In this document: positions 1-7,193 of the stretch, one piece after another
Numbering within the stretch: position 1 is the stretch's first letter
Layout of the letters: each line of letters starts with the position of its first letter
From: Bacteroidota bacterium
Lineage (GTDB): Bacteria; Bacteroidota; Bacteroidia; Bacteroidales; Bacteroidaceae
DNA: 13,599 bases
Reading direction: 5' to 3'
NCBI GenBank assembly: GCA_023458215.1
Contig: JAEXAJ010000186.1
Coordinates: 1 to 13,599 of the forward strand
The notes under the pieces: model-generated
What the model was told of the DNA's origin: nothing
The model's input: the letters and a program-made list of their open reading frames with translations, nothing else
Databases searched by the model: none
Program-made: the position numbers and the translations under genes

Positions 1-1
1 T

Positions 2-1387
2 GTCAGCGACTATAACAACGTGGAGATGCTCACTACTCACCTTATCGGTCAGTTCTTTGGCGGGCTGGCGATGCCCATCGTCGCTTTGGTTTCGCTCTCA
101 TTCTTCAACTGGCAATTAGCTTTGGCGGCAGCAGCTGTCATTCCATTGGCATACCCCATGATGTGGCTCACCAATCACTTTGTGGCAACCTTGGGCAAGA
201 GGCATCAAAAAATAAAGACCAATGCCGCTTCGCGCATGATCGAGTATATACAAGGTATCCGCCTGATTAAGGCTTTCAACCTGAGCGGCAATAAGTTTGA
301 ACGCTTGGAACGAGCTTTCCGTGATCTAAAGCGGGAGAGCATCCGTTTGGAAGCGGCTCCCGCACCCAGCATCACGCTGGCTTCCACTCTGCTCAATGGC
401 GGCCTGGTTCTTATTATGCTACTTGGCTTCTCGATGTTGTTAAATGCCAAAGTCTCCATGCCCGTTTACATCATGTTCCTGCTGGCAGGATCGGCTATCT
501 ATGCCCCACTCATCAACGCCTTGACCTTTATCGCCCTCATCAACTACATGAAGCTGGGAGCCGAACGCATTGATGCTCTTTGCAAAACGCCCGTACTTCC
601 GGAGGGTATAATAGAAGATGTTGTCAACTCAGAGATAGAGTTCCGTCACGTCAGCTTCAGCTATAATGCCGATATTCCCGTACTTCGGGATGTATCGCTT
701 ACCATTCCCGAAAAGGAACTGACCGCTTTTGTGGGACCATCGGGTTCGGGCAAAACGACATTGACACGACTCATTGCCCGTTTCTGGGATGTAAGCGAGG
801 GGGAAATCCTATTTGGCGGACGAAACATCAAAGACTACACCGTGCATACACTGATGCAACAAGTTTCCATCGTCTTTCAGGATGTGTATCTCTTCAACGA
901 TACCATTTATAACAACATCCGCGTGGGACGTGAGACAGCTACCCGCGAAGAGATAGAAGTTGCCGCACGCAAGGCGCAATGCCACAACTTCATCACCGCT
1001 ATGCCTGATGGCTACGAAACGATGGTGGGTGAAGGAGGTAGCACACTATCCGGTGGAGAGAAACAGCGTATCTCTATTGCCCGTGCCATTTTGAAAGATG
1101 CGCCCATCGTGTTGCTTGACGAGGCAACCGCTTCGCTCGATCCCGAAAACGAGGTTCACATCCAAGATGCTATCAACGACTTGGTGAAAGAAAAGACTGT
1201 AGTCATCATCGCTCATCGCTTGGGCACGGTGATAGGTGCCAATAATATTGTAGTGATAGACCAAGGACGGGTGGTGCAGCAAGGCAAGCATCAAGCTCTT
1301 TTGGCAGAGGAAGGACTGTATCGCAATCTTTGGGAGGAACAACAACGGGTAAAAGGATGGAAGTTCAAACAATCGAATAAACAGTAA
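2..1387 (+). CDS. ABC exporter subunit, fused permease-ATPase (5' end outside window)
   Basis: This is the C-terminal three quarters of a type IV ABC exporter half-transporter: a transmembrane domain followed by a nucleotide-binding domain, which would move a substrate across the inner membrane using ATP. The frame is open to the left edge, so the first in-window GTG (20) is not the true start; roughly 130 residues appear to be missing compared with the usual 580-600. Hydrophobic helices occupy the first half. The ATPase motifs are intact: Walker A GPSGSGKTT (734-760), Q-loop VFQD, signature LSGGE (1046-1060), Walker B VLLDEA (1109-1126) with the catalytic Glu, D-loop SLDPE and the switch His at 1214. 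The next subunit starts 4 bp after its stop, so the two very likely form a heterodimer. Similar tandem pairs include YbtP/YbtQ and IrtA/IrtB siderophore transporters, but the substrate cannot be read from the sequence. Confidence 0.93.
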   Translation, partial: VSDYNNVEMLTTHLIGQFFGGLAMPIVALVSLSFFNWQLALAAAAVIPLAYPMMWLTNHFVATLGKRHQKIKTNAASRMIEYIQGIRLIKAFNLSGNKFERLERAFRDLKRESIRLEAAPAPSITLASTLLNGGLVLIMLLGFSMLLNAKVSMPVYIMFLLAGSAIYAPLINALTFIALINYMKLGAERIDALCKTPVLPEGIIEDVVNSEIEFRHVSFSYNADIPVLRDVSLTIPEKELTAFVGPSGSGKTTLTRLIARFWDVSEGEILFGGRNIKDYTVHTLMQQVSIVFQDVYLFNDTIYNNIRVGRETATREEIEVAARKAQCHNFITAMPDGYETMVGEGGSTLSGGEKQRISIARAILKDAPIVLLDEATASLDPENEVHIQDAINDLVKEKTVVIIAHRLGTVIGANNIVVIDQGRVVQQGKHQALLAEEGLYRNLWEEQQRVKGWKFKQSNKQ

Positions 1388-1391
1388 GGCT

Positions 1392-3191
1392 ATGGATACA
1401 AATAAACGCAAGACCGGGCTGGCACGGTTGATAGAAATAGCCGGCACTAAACGTCGGCTGCTCATCGGGGCGATGTTGTTGGCAGTTATCACCGCCATCG
1501 TGCAGTTTGTGCCGATCATAGCGGTGTACAATATTCTCATCGAGTTGGCAGAGCATGCGCTTGATCCCTCATTGATTGACAAGGCATACATCTGGCTGTG
1601 GAGCTATATCGCCTTGGGAGCTTTCTTCGCTTTCGGAGTGCTCACGTTTGCTTCCCTCATGCTCTCGCACATTGCCGCTTTCAACATTCTGTATGAAATA
1701 CGAATGCAGCTAGTACAAAAAATGGTTCGTTTGCCCTTGGGGTTCTTTTCCCGCCGGGCTTCGGGAGAACTGAAGAAAATAATGAGCGACGACGTGGAGC
1801 GCATCGAACTGTTTATTGCCCACCATATCCCTGACATCGTAACTGCCCTACTTTTTCCGCTGATTCTCGTCAGCTATATGTTTGCCGTAGACTGGCGGTT
1901 GGCTATCGTAGTATTGGCTGTGCTGGCGATGGCATTCTATGTGATGGGAAGAATGTACACCGGCAAAAAAATCCGGGAGGTTTCCAAACGGTATGTGGAG
2001 ACCTTAGGCAGAATGAATGCTAGTATTGTGGAATATATTCGCGGTATTCAGGTGGTGAAGACCTTCACCGAATCGACTAATGCCTATCGCAAACTCAATG
2101 ACGACATCAAGGAGTACCGCAAATTTGCCAACGAGGTAAACGTACAATACCAACCCACATATGTAGGTTTCCTTACCATACTCTCTTCGGCACTGCTCTT
2201 CATCATTCCCGTGGCAGTGTGGCTGCTTGTGGGGAGTGCCTCGTATGCCACTTTCGTGCCGGTGCTACTCATGTTCCTGTTTTTCGGCGTGGCTGTTTTC
2301 TTTCCCGTGCTTAAACTCTTGTGGATAGGCAGCTTTCTGAATCAGAACAACATGGGTGTACAGAAGATTGATGACATTCTCTATATAGACGAAATCGAAG
2401 AGCCTGACATTCCCCGACACCCCAAAGACGCTTCAGTGGAATTTCGCAACGTCTCTTTTGCCTACGACACCACGCCGATACTCAAAGCGATATCTTTCAT
2501 CTCCCATCCCGGTACGATAACTGCATTAGTCGGTCCTTCGGGAGCCGGTAAAAGTACCGTTGCTATGCTTGCCGCCCGCTTTTGGGACGTTCAAAGCGGA
2601 GAAATCTTAATAGGAGGAGTGCCAGTCAAAGAGATTCCCACTTCGGTATTGATGGACAACGTCGCTTTTGTCTTTCAGGATAATATGCTCTTCTTCGATA
2701 CCATCGAGGAGAATATCCGTATGGGTAACAAGACTGCAACCTTTGAGGAAGTGGCACGGGCTGCCTGTGCCGCTCAATGCCATGAGTTTATAGAATCCTT
2801 GCCCAATGGTTATCAGACATTGGTAGGCGAAGGAGGCATCTACCTCTCTGGTGGTGAAGCACAACGCATAGCCTTGGCTCGCGCCATATTAAAAGACTCC
2901 CCTATTATCTTGCTGGACGAGGCCACCGCCTTTGCCGACCCCGAAAACGAAGGTAAGATTCTGGCAGCATTCTCTCATCTCATCAAAGGAAAGACGGTAT
3001 TGGTCATCGCTCACCGATTGTCTACAATCACCAATGCCGACCGAATTCTGTATGTAGATAAGGGTGTGATAGCCGAGCAGGGAACACATGAGCAGCTACT
3101 TGCTCTTAAAGGAGAATACGCTCGTATGTGGGAAACCTACAACCGAGCAAAGAGGTGGACGATTGGTGGAAAAAATAACCGTAAATTATAA
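1392..3191 (+). CDS. ABC exporter subunit, fused permease-ATPase
   Basis: This full-length 599-residue half-transporter is the partner of the preceding subunit. It has a six-helix transmembrane domain (roughly residues 20-320; clear hydrophobic spans near 25-50, 65-90, 145-180 and 255-310) and a C-terminal ATPase domain. Walker A GPSGAGKST is at 381-389, the signature LSGGE at 485-489, Walker B ILLDE ends at D509/E510 and the switch His is H541. The D-loop reads FADPE instead of the SLDPE of its neighbour, a mild asymmetry often seen in heterodimeric exporters, but both subunits keep the catalytic Glu. The ATG at 1392 is chosen because it follows the upstream stop by 4 bp and leads into a charged start before the first helix. 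It probably acts in the inner membrane; substrate unknown, with siderophore, peptide or drug all possible. Confidence 0.94.
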   Translation: MDTNKRKTGLARLIEIAGTKRRLLIGAMLLAVITAIVQFVPIIAVYNILIELAEHALDPSLIDKAYIWLWSYIALGAFFAFGVLTFASLMLSHIAAFNILYEIRMQLVQKMVRLPLGFFSRRASGELKKIMSDDVERIELFIAHHIPDIVTALLFPLILVSYMFAVDWRLAIVVLAVLAMAFYVMGRMYTGKKIREVSKRYVETLGRMNASIVEYIRGIQVVKTFTESTNAYRKLNDDIKEYRKFANEVNVQYQPTYVGFLTILSSALLFIIPVAVWLLVGSASYATFVPVLLMFLFFGVAVFFPVLKLLWIGSFLNQNNMGVQKIDDILYIDEIEEPDIPRHPKDASVEFRNVSFAYDTTPILKAISFISHPGTITALVGPSGAGKSTVAMLAARFWDVQSGEILIGGVPVKEIPTSVLMDNVAFVFQDNMLFFDTIEENIRMGNKTATFEEVARAACAAQCHEFIESLPNGYQTLVGEGGIYLSGGEAQRIALARAILKDSPIILLDEATAFADPENEGKILAAFSHLIKGKTVLVIAHRLSTITNADRILYVDKGVIAEQGTHEQLLALKGEYARMWETYNRAKRWTIGGKNNRKL

Positions 3192-3212
3192 ATACAACAA
3201 AATATAACCGGT

Positions 3213-3383
3213 ATGAAAAAACTCATTCTAACCGCTGGCTACGGGAGAATTGTATCAACGCAATCCTCAGCAAAGCAACGCAATTTATCAATATGTAAAT
3301 GTATTAATTATGAAAGACTTATCAGATTTGAGATTTTTCCGACTATTATCGGAACACTCACAGAAAGAGTTTGCCGTAAATGA
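3213..3383 (+). pseudogene. 5' remnant of a host gene, probably broken by island insertion
   Basis: An ATG 21 bp after the exporter stop begins MKKLILTAG, a plausible gene start (Lys-Lys then hydrophobic, as in signal peptides). After about ten codons the reading loses protein-like character and runs to a stop at 3381 across a region that is better explained by the RteC-like gene in another frame. The simplest reading is a third gene of the exporter operon whose body was displaced when the island inserted at about 3235-3245. The remainder of such a gene is not identifiable in this window. It could also be a chance short ORF. Confidence 0.35.
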
Positions 3384-3922
3384 TTTTACGGCCGCATTGC
3401 AAGAACTTGCCAATCACTTAGTAAGTATTGCTATAAAGGAACAGGACTACGCTGTATTATTACGTTACTTCTCTTTTGGACTAAACAGGCTCAAGTCGTA
3501 TCGAGTACAATTTGAGCAGGGGGAAAAACGCCTTGTCATTGCTTATTGATGAAGCGATAGGACTTGTAAATACGGAAATCCGCATACTCAATATGCAAAT
3601 TAAATATCCGGTTCAATTCCAAAACCGGAAGAATAAACTTCCACTCTCGCCGCTCTACCTTACAGACGAAACCTATCTTATTGAGATTATGGAGATAGTT
3701 AGTGGATTGTTCCTATCTAAAAGAGTGGTAACGCGCAGTGGTACAGAAGCACCACTTACAGAAATCGGAAGAGCCTTTGAATACCTTTTCAATATTAAAT
3801 TGGGCGATGTGCATAAGAAGCATGAAAGTGTCGTTAGTCGTAAACCATCAAAAATAACCGAATTTTTAGATACGCTTCGTAAAGCCATTAATGAAGAAAG
3901 CAAAAAGAAAGGCTATCTATAA
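3310..3922 (+). pseudogene. RteC-like regulatory protein, split by a frameshift
   Basis: Two consecutive reading frames make one protein of about 200 residues. The first runs from ATG 3310 and stops at 3547-3549; the second enters at about 3512 and ends at 3922. They join in the tract G5A5 (3519-3528): removing one base gives a continuous reading FEQGKNALSLLIDEA. The C-terminal part (ending LGDVHKKHESVVSRKPSKIT then FLDTLRKAI) resembles the C-terminus of RteC, the protein that activates excision of CTnDOT in Bacteroides. The whole is shorter than RteC itself (about 280 residues) and fits a shorter RteC-like family found in Bacteroides elements. A TTG at 3250 would extend the N-terminus by 20 residues but looks less likely. 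The frameshift may be a real mutation, a slippage site or a sequencing error. Confidence 0.6.
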
Positions 3923-3945
3923 ATCAACTATTTAACAACTATTTA

Positions 3946-3972
3946 TAGGGGTGTACCAGTGGTACACCCCTA
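3946..3972. repeat. Perfect palindrome, 12-bp arms
   Basis: TAGGGGTGTACC (3946-3957) is followed by a 3-base loop and its exact complement (3961-3972). It lies 24 bp after the RteC-like stop and 80 bp before the HTH gene. It can fold into a stable hairpin followed by a weakly T-rich stretch, so it may terminate the RteC-like transcript. As a near-perfect dyad it could also be a protein-binding site controlling the HTH gene. Confidence 0.7.
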
Positions 3973-3993
3973 ACTTATTTTCATCCATTTGCC

Positions 3994-4001
3994 GAACTTT
4001 G
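3994..4001 (+). promoter_or_regulatory. Possible -7 box upstream of the HTH gene
   Basis: GAACTTTG matches seven of the eight positions of the Bacteroides -7 consensus TAnnTTTG (counting the two free positions) and sits 50 bp before the HTH start. No convincing -33 TTTG is seen at the usual spacing (a TTTT run lies nearby at 3978-3981), so this is a weak call. Confidence 0.3.
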
Positions 4002-4051
4002 CTTCATCAATCGATTGAAACCAATAATGTTAAACTTAAAAATGAAGCAAA

Positions 4052-4402
4052 ATGTATATAGACAACGAAAACTTCGACAAGTGGATGGAACGGCTATCAA
4101 AAAAACTATCCGAAATCGGACAAGACCTAAAATCCCTTATCAATACCGACAAAATATTAGATCCTAACGACAAGATATTGGATAATCAGGATCTAGCTTT
4201 CCTGCTGAAAGTATCTTTCCGAACCCTGCAACGCTATCGGGCAAGTGGTAAACTTCCTTACTTTATGATAAGTCATAAAACCTATTATCGTGCTGCTGAT
4301 ATTCGGGTATTTATTCAAGAAAATGCCGACTGTAAGACATACGAACGGTTCAAAAAGGAAAACCAACTCGATAAGCAAACTGAGGCAAACCAAGGTGGGT
4401 AA
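4052..4402 (+). CDS. Excisionase-like helix-turn-helix DNA-binding protein
   Basis: This 116-residue protein has an N-terminal helical, charged leader of about 40 residues and a MerR/Xis-type helix-turn-helix domain (about residues 42-92, core ILDNQDLAFLLKVSFRTLQR then YRASGKLPYFMI). The pattern is the HTH_17 type common in Bacteroides mobile elements, where such proteins act as excision factors or local regulators that bind element DNA. The domain is followed by a short Gln/Lys-rich tail. It lies between the RteC-like gene and the mobilization genes, the usual position in mobilizable transposons. The start ATG 4052 follows an A-rich leader typical of Bacteroidales. Its precise role is inferred from the domain and context only. 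Confidence 0.8.
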   Translation: MYIDNENFDKWMERLSKKLSEIGQDLKSLINTDKILDPNDKILDNQDLAFLLKVSFRTLQRYRASGKLPYFMISHKTYYRAADIRVFIQENADCKTYERFKKENQLDKQTEANQGG

Positions 4403-4485
4403 TATTACCGCCTGATGAAGAACTATCGCTCCCCATTTAGCAGAAACTGCCTCACCTATTGGTTTAGCCCGTTTCGCTAAATCGA

Positions 4486-4524
4486 GCAAGAGGGAACTGG
4501 ACAAGTCCTGTTCTTCCCTCTTGC
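4486..4524. repeat. Inverted repeat with 11-bp arms, oriT-like region
   Basis: The arms GCAAGAGGGAA and TTCCCTCTTGC are exact complements with a 17-base interval that itself contains GGAC-AA-GTCC. It is the largest dyad by extent in the gap before the mobilization genes and could be a relaxosome binding site or a terminator of the HTH gene. Confidence 0.65.
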
Positions 4525-4582
4525 CCTGCGGGGCAAAGCCTTCGGCTTTAGCGTGTTACAAGAACACGCTGTAATGACACCT

Positions 4583-4614
4583 ATAATAAGCATTTTCTTT
4601 GTAATGCTTATTAT
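4583..4614. repeat. Inverted repeat with 12-bp arms before the mobilization genes
   Basis: ATAATAAGCATT and its exact complement are separated by the 8-base loop TTCTTTGT. It lies 42 bp before the BtgA-like start and is a candidate binding site for that ribbon-helix-helix protein, as RHH accessory proteins often bind dyads near oriT and repress their own operon. Confidence 0.6.
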
Positions 4615-4656
4615 CAGGTATTTATCTATTCATATTTCTATAAAAAAGTAATTACC

Positions 4657-5241
4657 ATGCCAAACAGCAATCGAAAAACAATATTCACTACCATTTCCAT
4701 AGACAAGGAAACGGCAGCTTTGGTAGAAAAGCTATGCAAACGCTATTCACTGAAAAAGAGTGAAGTTGTAAAGTTGGCGTTCGGGTATATAGATAAGGCG
4801 CATATCAATCCATCCGAAACCCCTGAATCTGTAAAATCAGAACTGGCGAAAATAAATAAGAGACAGGATGATATTATTCGTTTCATCCGTCACTATGAGG
4901 AAGAACAACTGAATCCCATGATACGAACTACAAATTCTATAGCTTTGCGTTTCGATGTTATCGGCAAGACATTGGAAACTCTTATTCTCTCTCAACTGGA
5001 AGCCAATCAGGAGAAGCAAACAGCCGTATTACAGAAAGTTAGTGAGCAGTTCGGGAAACACGCCGATGTAATCAACCAGCAGGGAAAACAACTCTCGGCA
5101 CTTTATCAGATACACCAACGGGATTATAAGAAGCTGTTTCAACTGATACAACTCTATTCAGAGCTATCGGCTTGCAGTGTGATGGATAGCAAAAGGAAAG
5201 AGAACCTGAAAACTGAAATCCGCAATCTGATAAACACATAA
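4657..5241 (+). CDS. BtgA-like mobilization accessory protein (ribbon-helix-helix)
   Basis: This 194-residue protein resembles the BfmA/BtgA family of Bacteroides mobilization proteins. The N-terminal 50 residues have a ribbon-helix-helix pattern: a short beta strand (IFTTISIDKE), helix (TAALVEKLCKRYSL) and second helix (KKSEVVKLAFGYIDKAH). The rest is mostly helical and rich in Gln, Glu and Lys, consistent with a coiled coil for oligomerisation. Proteins of this type bind oriT DNA and help the relaxase nick it during mobilization by a co-resident conjugative element. The relaxase gene begins 4 bp after its stop, so the two are co-transcribed and probably translationally coupled. The start ATG 4657 gives the RHH strand at the usual distance from the N-terminus. 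Confidence 0.8.
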   Translation: MPNSNRKTIFTTISIDKETAALVEKLCKRYSLKKSEVVKLAFGYIDKAHINPSETPESVKSELAKINKRQDDIIRFIRHYEEEQLNPMIRTTNSIALRFDVIGKTLETLILSQLEANQEKQTAVLQKVSEQFGKHADVINQQGKQLSALYQIHQRDYKKLFQLIQLYSELSACSVMDSKRKENLKTEIRNLINT

Positions 5242-5245
5242 AGCC

Positions 5246-6211
5246 ATGCACATAGATTTTGCCTCGCCATCAAACGGAACATATAATAATGTAGGTAGTA
5301 GCCGACAGTTAGCTACTTATTTAGAACATGAAGATTTAGAAAGGATGGAGAAAGGTATTTATACCGAAGGCTTTTTCAATCTGACAGAGAATAACATCTA
5401 TAAATCAAAGGTCATAAAAGATATAGATAGCAATATCGGGCAACTCCTAAAAACGGATGCGAAGTTTTATGCTATTCATGTTAGTCCATCGGAAAAGGAA
5501 CTTCGGGCGATGGGCAATACAGAACAGGAACAAGCCGAAGCCATGAAACATTATATCCGTGAAGTGTTTATTCCTGAATATGCTAAGAACTTTAACAAAG
5601 AACTATCCACTTCCGATATAAAGTTTTATGGGAAGATTCATTTTGACCGCAACCGTTCTGATAACGAACTGAATATGCACTGCCATTTGATTGTGAGCCG
5701 GAAAGATCAAAATAATAAAAAGAAACTGTCACCACTTACCAATCATAAGGACACTAAGAAAGGCAAGGTTACAGGCGGTTTTGACCGTGTGAACCTATTC
5801 CAACAGACAGAACATGGATTTGATAAGCTGTTTTGTTACGAACGCCAGCAAACAGAATCATTTAATTACCGCAACAAGATAAAGAATGGGACTATATCTG
5901 AACAATTTAAACTACAAAAGCAAGAAATCCAATCCATTGAAAGGGAAGCAAAAATCAATCAAGATAGTAACAAAGAAAACTTGCATTCTATCAATCTTGA
6001 AAACAAAGGAGCATGCAATCAAATGTTTAACACAGATACTAATATAATTGTTAGAAAGCAAGATAGAAATATATTATCTAACAGTTATAAAAACAACCAT
6101 TTGCCCTGTTCACAAATCTCTCTTGTTCCATTAGAAGTAAATGATAGCTATGTACCATTAGAAAAATCTACGCACACTAAAAAGAAAAAATGGAAAAGGA
6201 AAAAAATATAA
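5246..6211 (+). CDS. BtgB-like relaxase (mobilization nuclease)
   Basis: This 321-residue protein looks like the BtgB-type relaxase (DUF5712-like) of Bacteroides mobilizable elements. It would nick oriT, stay covalently attached to the 5' end and lead the strand into the recipient. The visible signature is the metal-binding histidine region H132-F-D-R-N-R ... N143-M-H145-C-H147-L-I-V-S-R-K-D, the HxH arrangement of the relaxase fold. Tyrosines near the N-terminus (Y13, Y25) are candidates for the nucleophile, but I cannot choose between them. From about residue 225 the sequence is low-complexity, Asn/Lys/Gln-rich and ends in a strongly basic tail, so only the nuclease domain is well conserved. 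It follows the BtgA-like gene by 4 bp. The element encodes no type IV secretion genes here, so transfer would depend on a helper. Confidence 0.82.
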   Translation: MHIDFASPSNGTYNNVGSSRQLATYLEHEDLERMEKGIYTEGFFNLTENNIYKSKVIKDIDSNIGQLLKTDAKFYAIHVSPSEKELRAMGNTEQEQAEAMKHYIREVFIPEYAKNFNKELSTSDIKFYGKIHFDRNRSDNELNMHCHLIVSRKDQNNKKKLSPLTNHKDTKKGKVTGGFDRVNLFQQTEHGFDKLFCYERQQTESFNYRNKIKNGTISEQFKLQKQEIQSIEREAKINQDSNKENLHSINLENKGACNQMFNTDTNIIVRKQDRNILSNSYKNNHLPCSQISLVPLEVNDSYVPLEKSTHTKKKKWKRKKI

Positions 6212-6217
6212 ATTATA

Positions 6218-6249
6218 TTTTCACGCCAAGGATATTACATGTAACTTTG
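6218..6249 (+). promoter_or_regulatory. Promoter of the 6267 gene
   Basis: TAACTTTG (6242-6249) is an exact match to the Bacteroides -7 consensus TAnnTTTG. TTTT (6218-6221) lies 20 bases upstream, at the right spacing for the -33 element (consensus TTTG). The start codon follows 17 bases later, so the gene has its own promoter and does not rely on the mobilization operon. Confidence 0.6.
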
Positions 6250-6266
6250 TAAAAAGAAGAAGTAAT

Positions 6267-7166
6267 ATGAATACTGTTACAGAAATCATTGAAAACATTT
6301 TTGAAGAGAAACCTTTAGATTTATATGATTATATATTGAGAGGTCCACTCTGTGATATTTATACAGAGTTTAAGAAAAGACACAAAGATGAGTGCCAAAA
6401 CTATTCATCTTTGTTGATTGATAAATTCGCAATCCATTCCGCTTCTTTTTTTCATTTATCTAGTGGTATAATAGAACATAGAAAATCGGGTGAACAGCTT
6501 AAAATGAGCGGATATGATATTTTCACTGTTAATGCCATCTTTAGAACAATAATGGAAACCTACGCTACGTTTCACAATATTTTTGTCGAGCCATCCAATA
6601 TAGAGGAGAAAAAATTTCGTTTTTTATTGTGGAAAATAGATGGACTTACAGAGAAAAGCCGATTTAAAATTGATGAAAAGGATTTCTCAACTGCAAAAGA
6701 TATATTGGAAAATGACAAAGTCGTATTAAATAATACCATTGCAGAATTTGAATCTTGCGTTTTCTTTAGATTGCTCCCAAAGGGACAGATAAATAAAATA
6801 TATAATCCCGCAAATAAGAAATATTGTTGGAGATTTATCTATTCAGGAGAAGAGATACAGCCCTTAAATATTACCAAATTAATCGCTCACGTATTTAAGA
6901 CAAGAGCTTTTATTAATACATATAGGTATACCTCAATTCATACCCATTCAAACTATTATGCAATAGAAGAATTCTCCAAGATAAGAGGGGAGCTCTTATC
7001 AAATGAATATACAGACCCATTAACACGACTAGCAATAATAACTACTGCAATGCTTATTGACGATATTTGCTTAATTGACAATAATGAAAAACAAATAATA
7101 TTACCTATCCCGGTCATTCGATTTATTAAGGGAATAAGTCAAAGCGTTAAAAAGTTAAATCTATAA
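6267..7166 (+). CDS. Uncharacterised helical protein, island cargo
   Basis: I do not recognise this 299-residue protein with certainty. It is predicted mostly helical, with no signal peptide or obvious membrane span. A central segment (about residues 50-125: SSLLIDKFAIHSASFFHLSS, then YDIFTVNAIFRTIMETYATF) and a late SIHTHSNYY motif near residue 230 recall the DUF5677-like group of proteins of unknown function often found beside mobile or defence genes. It is strongly AT-rich like the restriction genes, has its own promoter and ends 27 bp from the convergent ATPase-nuclease gene. It may be an independent cargo gene or an extra part of the defence system. The start ATG 6267 is preceded by an A-rich leader and the exact -7 box. 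Confidence 0.75.
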   Translation: MNTVTEIIENIFEEKPLDLYDYILRGPLCDIYTEFKKRHKDECQNYSSLLIDKFAIHSASFFHLSSGIIEHRKSGEQLKMSGYDIFTVNAIFRTIMETYATFHNIFVEPSNIEEKKFRFLLWKIDGLTEKSRFKIDEKDFSTAKDILENDKVVLNNTIAEFESCVFFRLLPKGQINKIYNPANKKYCWRFIYSGEEIQPLNITKLIAHVFKTRAFINTYRYTSIHTHSNYYAIEEFSKIRGELLSNEYTDPLTRLAIITTAMLIDDICLIDNNEKQIILPIPVIRFIKGISQSVKKLNL

Positions 7167-7193
7167 AATTCACCAGTATAAAAAGACAAGTTA

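Larger units (their letters stand above)
4403..4656. other. Candidate origin of transfer (oriT) region with four hairpins
   Basis: This 254-bp gap directly precedes the mobilization genes and is densely structured. Four inverted repeats follow each other: arms GCAAGAGGGAA (4486-4496) and its complement (4514-4524); TTGCCC/GGGCAA (4521-4526, 4531-4536) running into AAAGCC/GGCTTT (4535-4540, 4544-4549); AGCGTGTT/AACACGCT (4550-4557, 4563-4570); and ATAATAAGCATT with its complement (4583-4594, 4603-4614). In Bacteroides mobilizable elements the nick site normally lies just upstream of the accessory and relaxase genes, amid such repeats. The first hairpin could alternatively end the HTH transcript. 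The nick site cannot be identified by eye. Confidence 0.5.

Noticed and set aside
1046..1591. Open frame of 181 codons on the minus strand across the two exporter genes
   Set aside because: It spans the junction of two well-supported + strand genes and its translation has no domain character.
4193..4504. Minus-strand open frame of 103 codons opposite the HTH gene and hairpin region
   Set aside because: Shadow of the HTH gene extending into hairpin-rich DNA; no motif or promoter.
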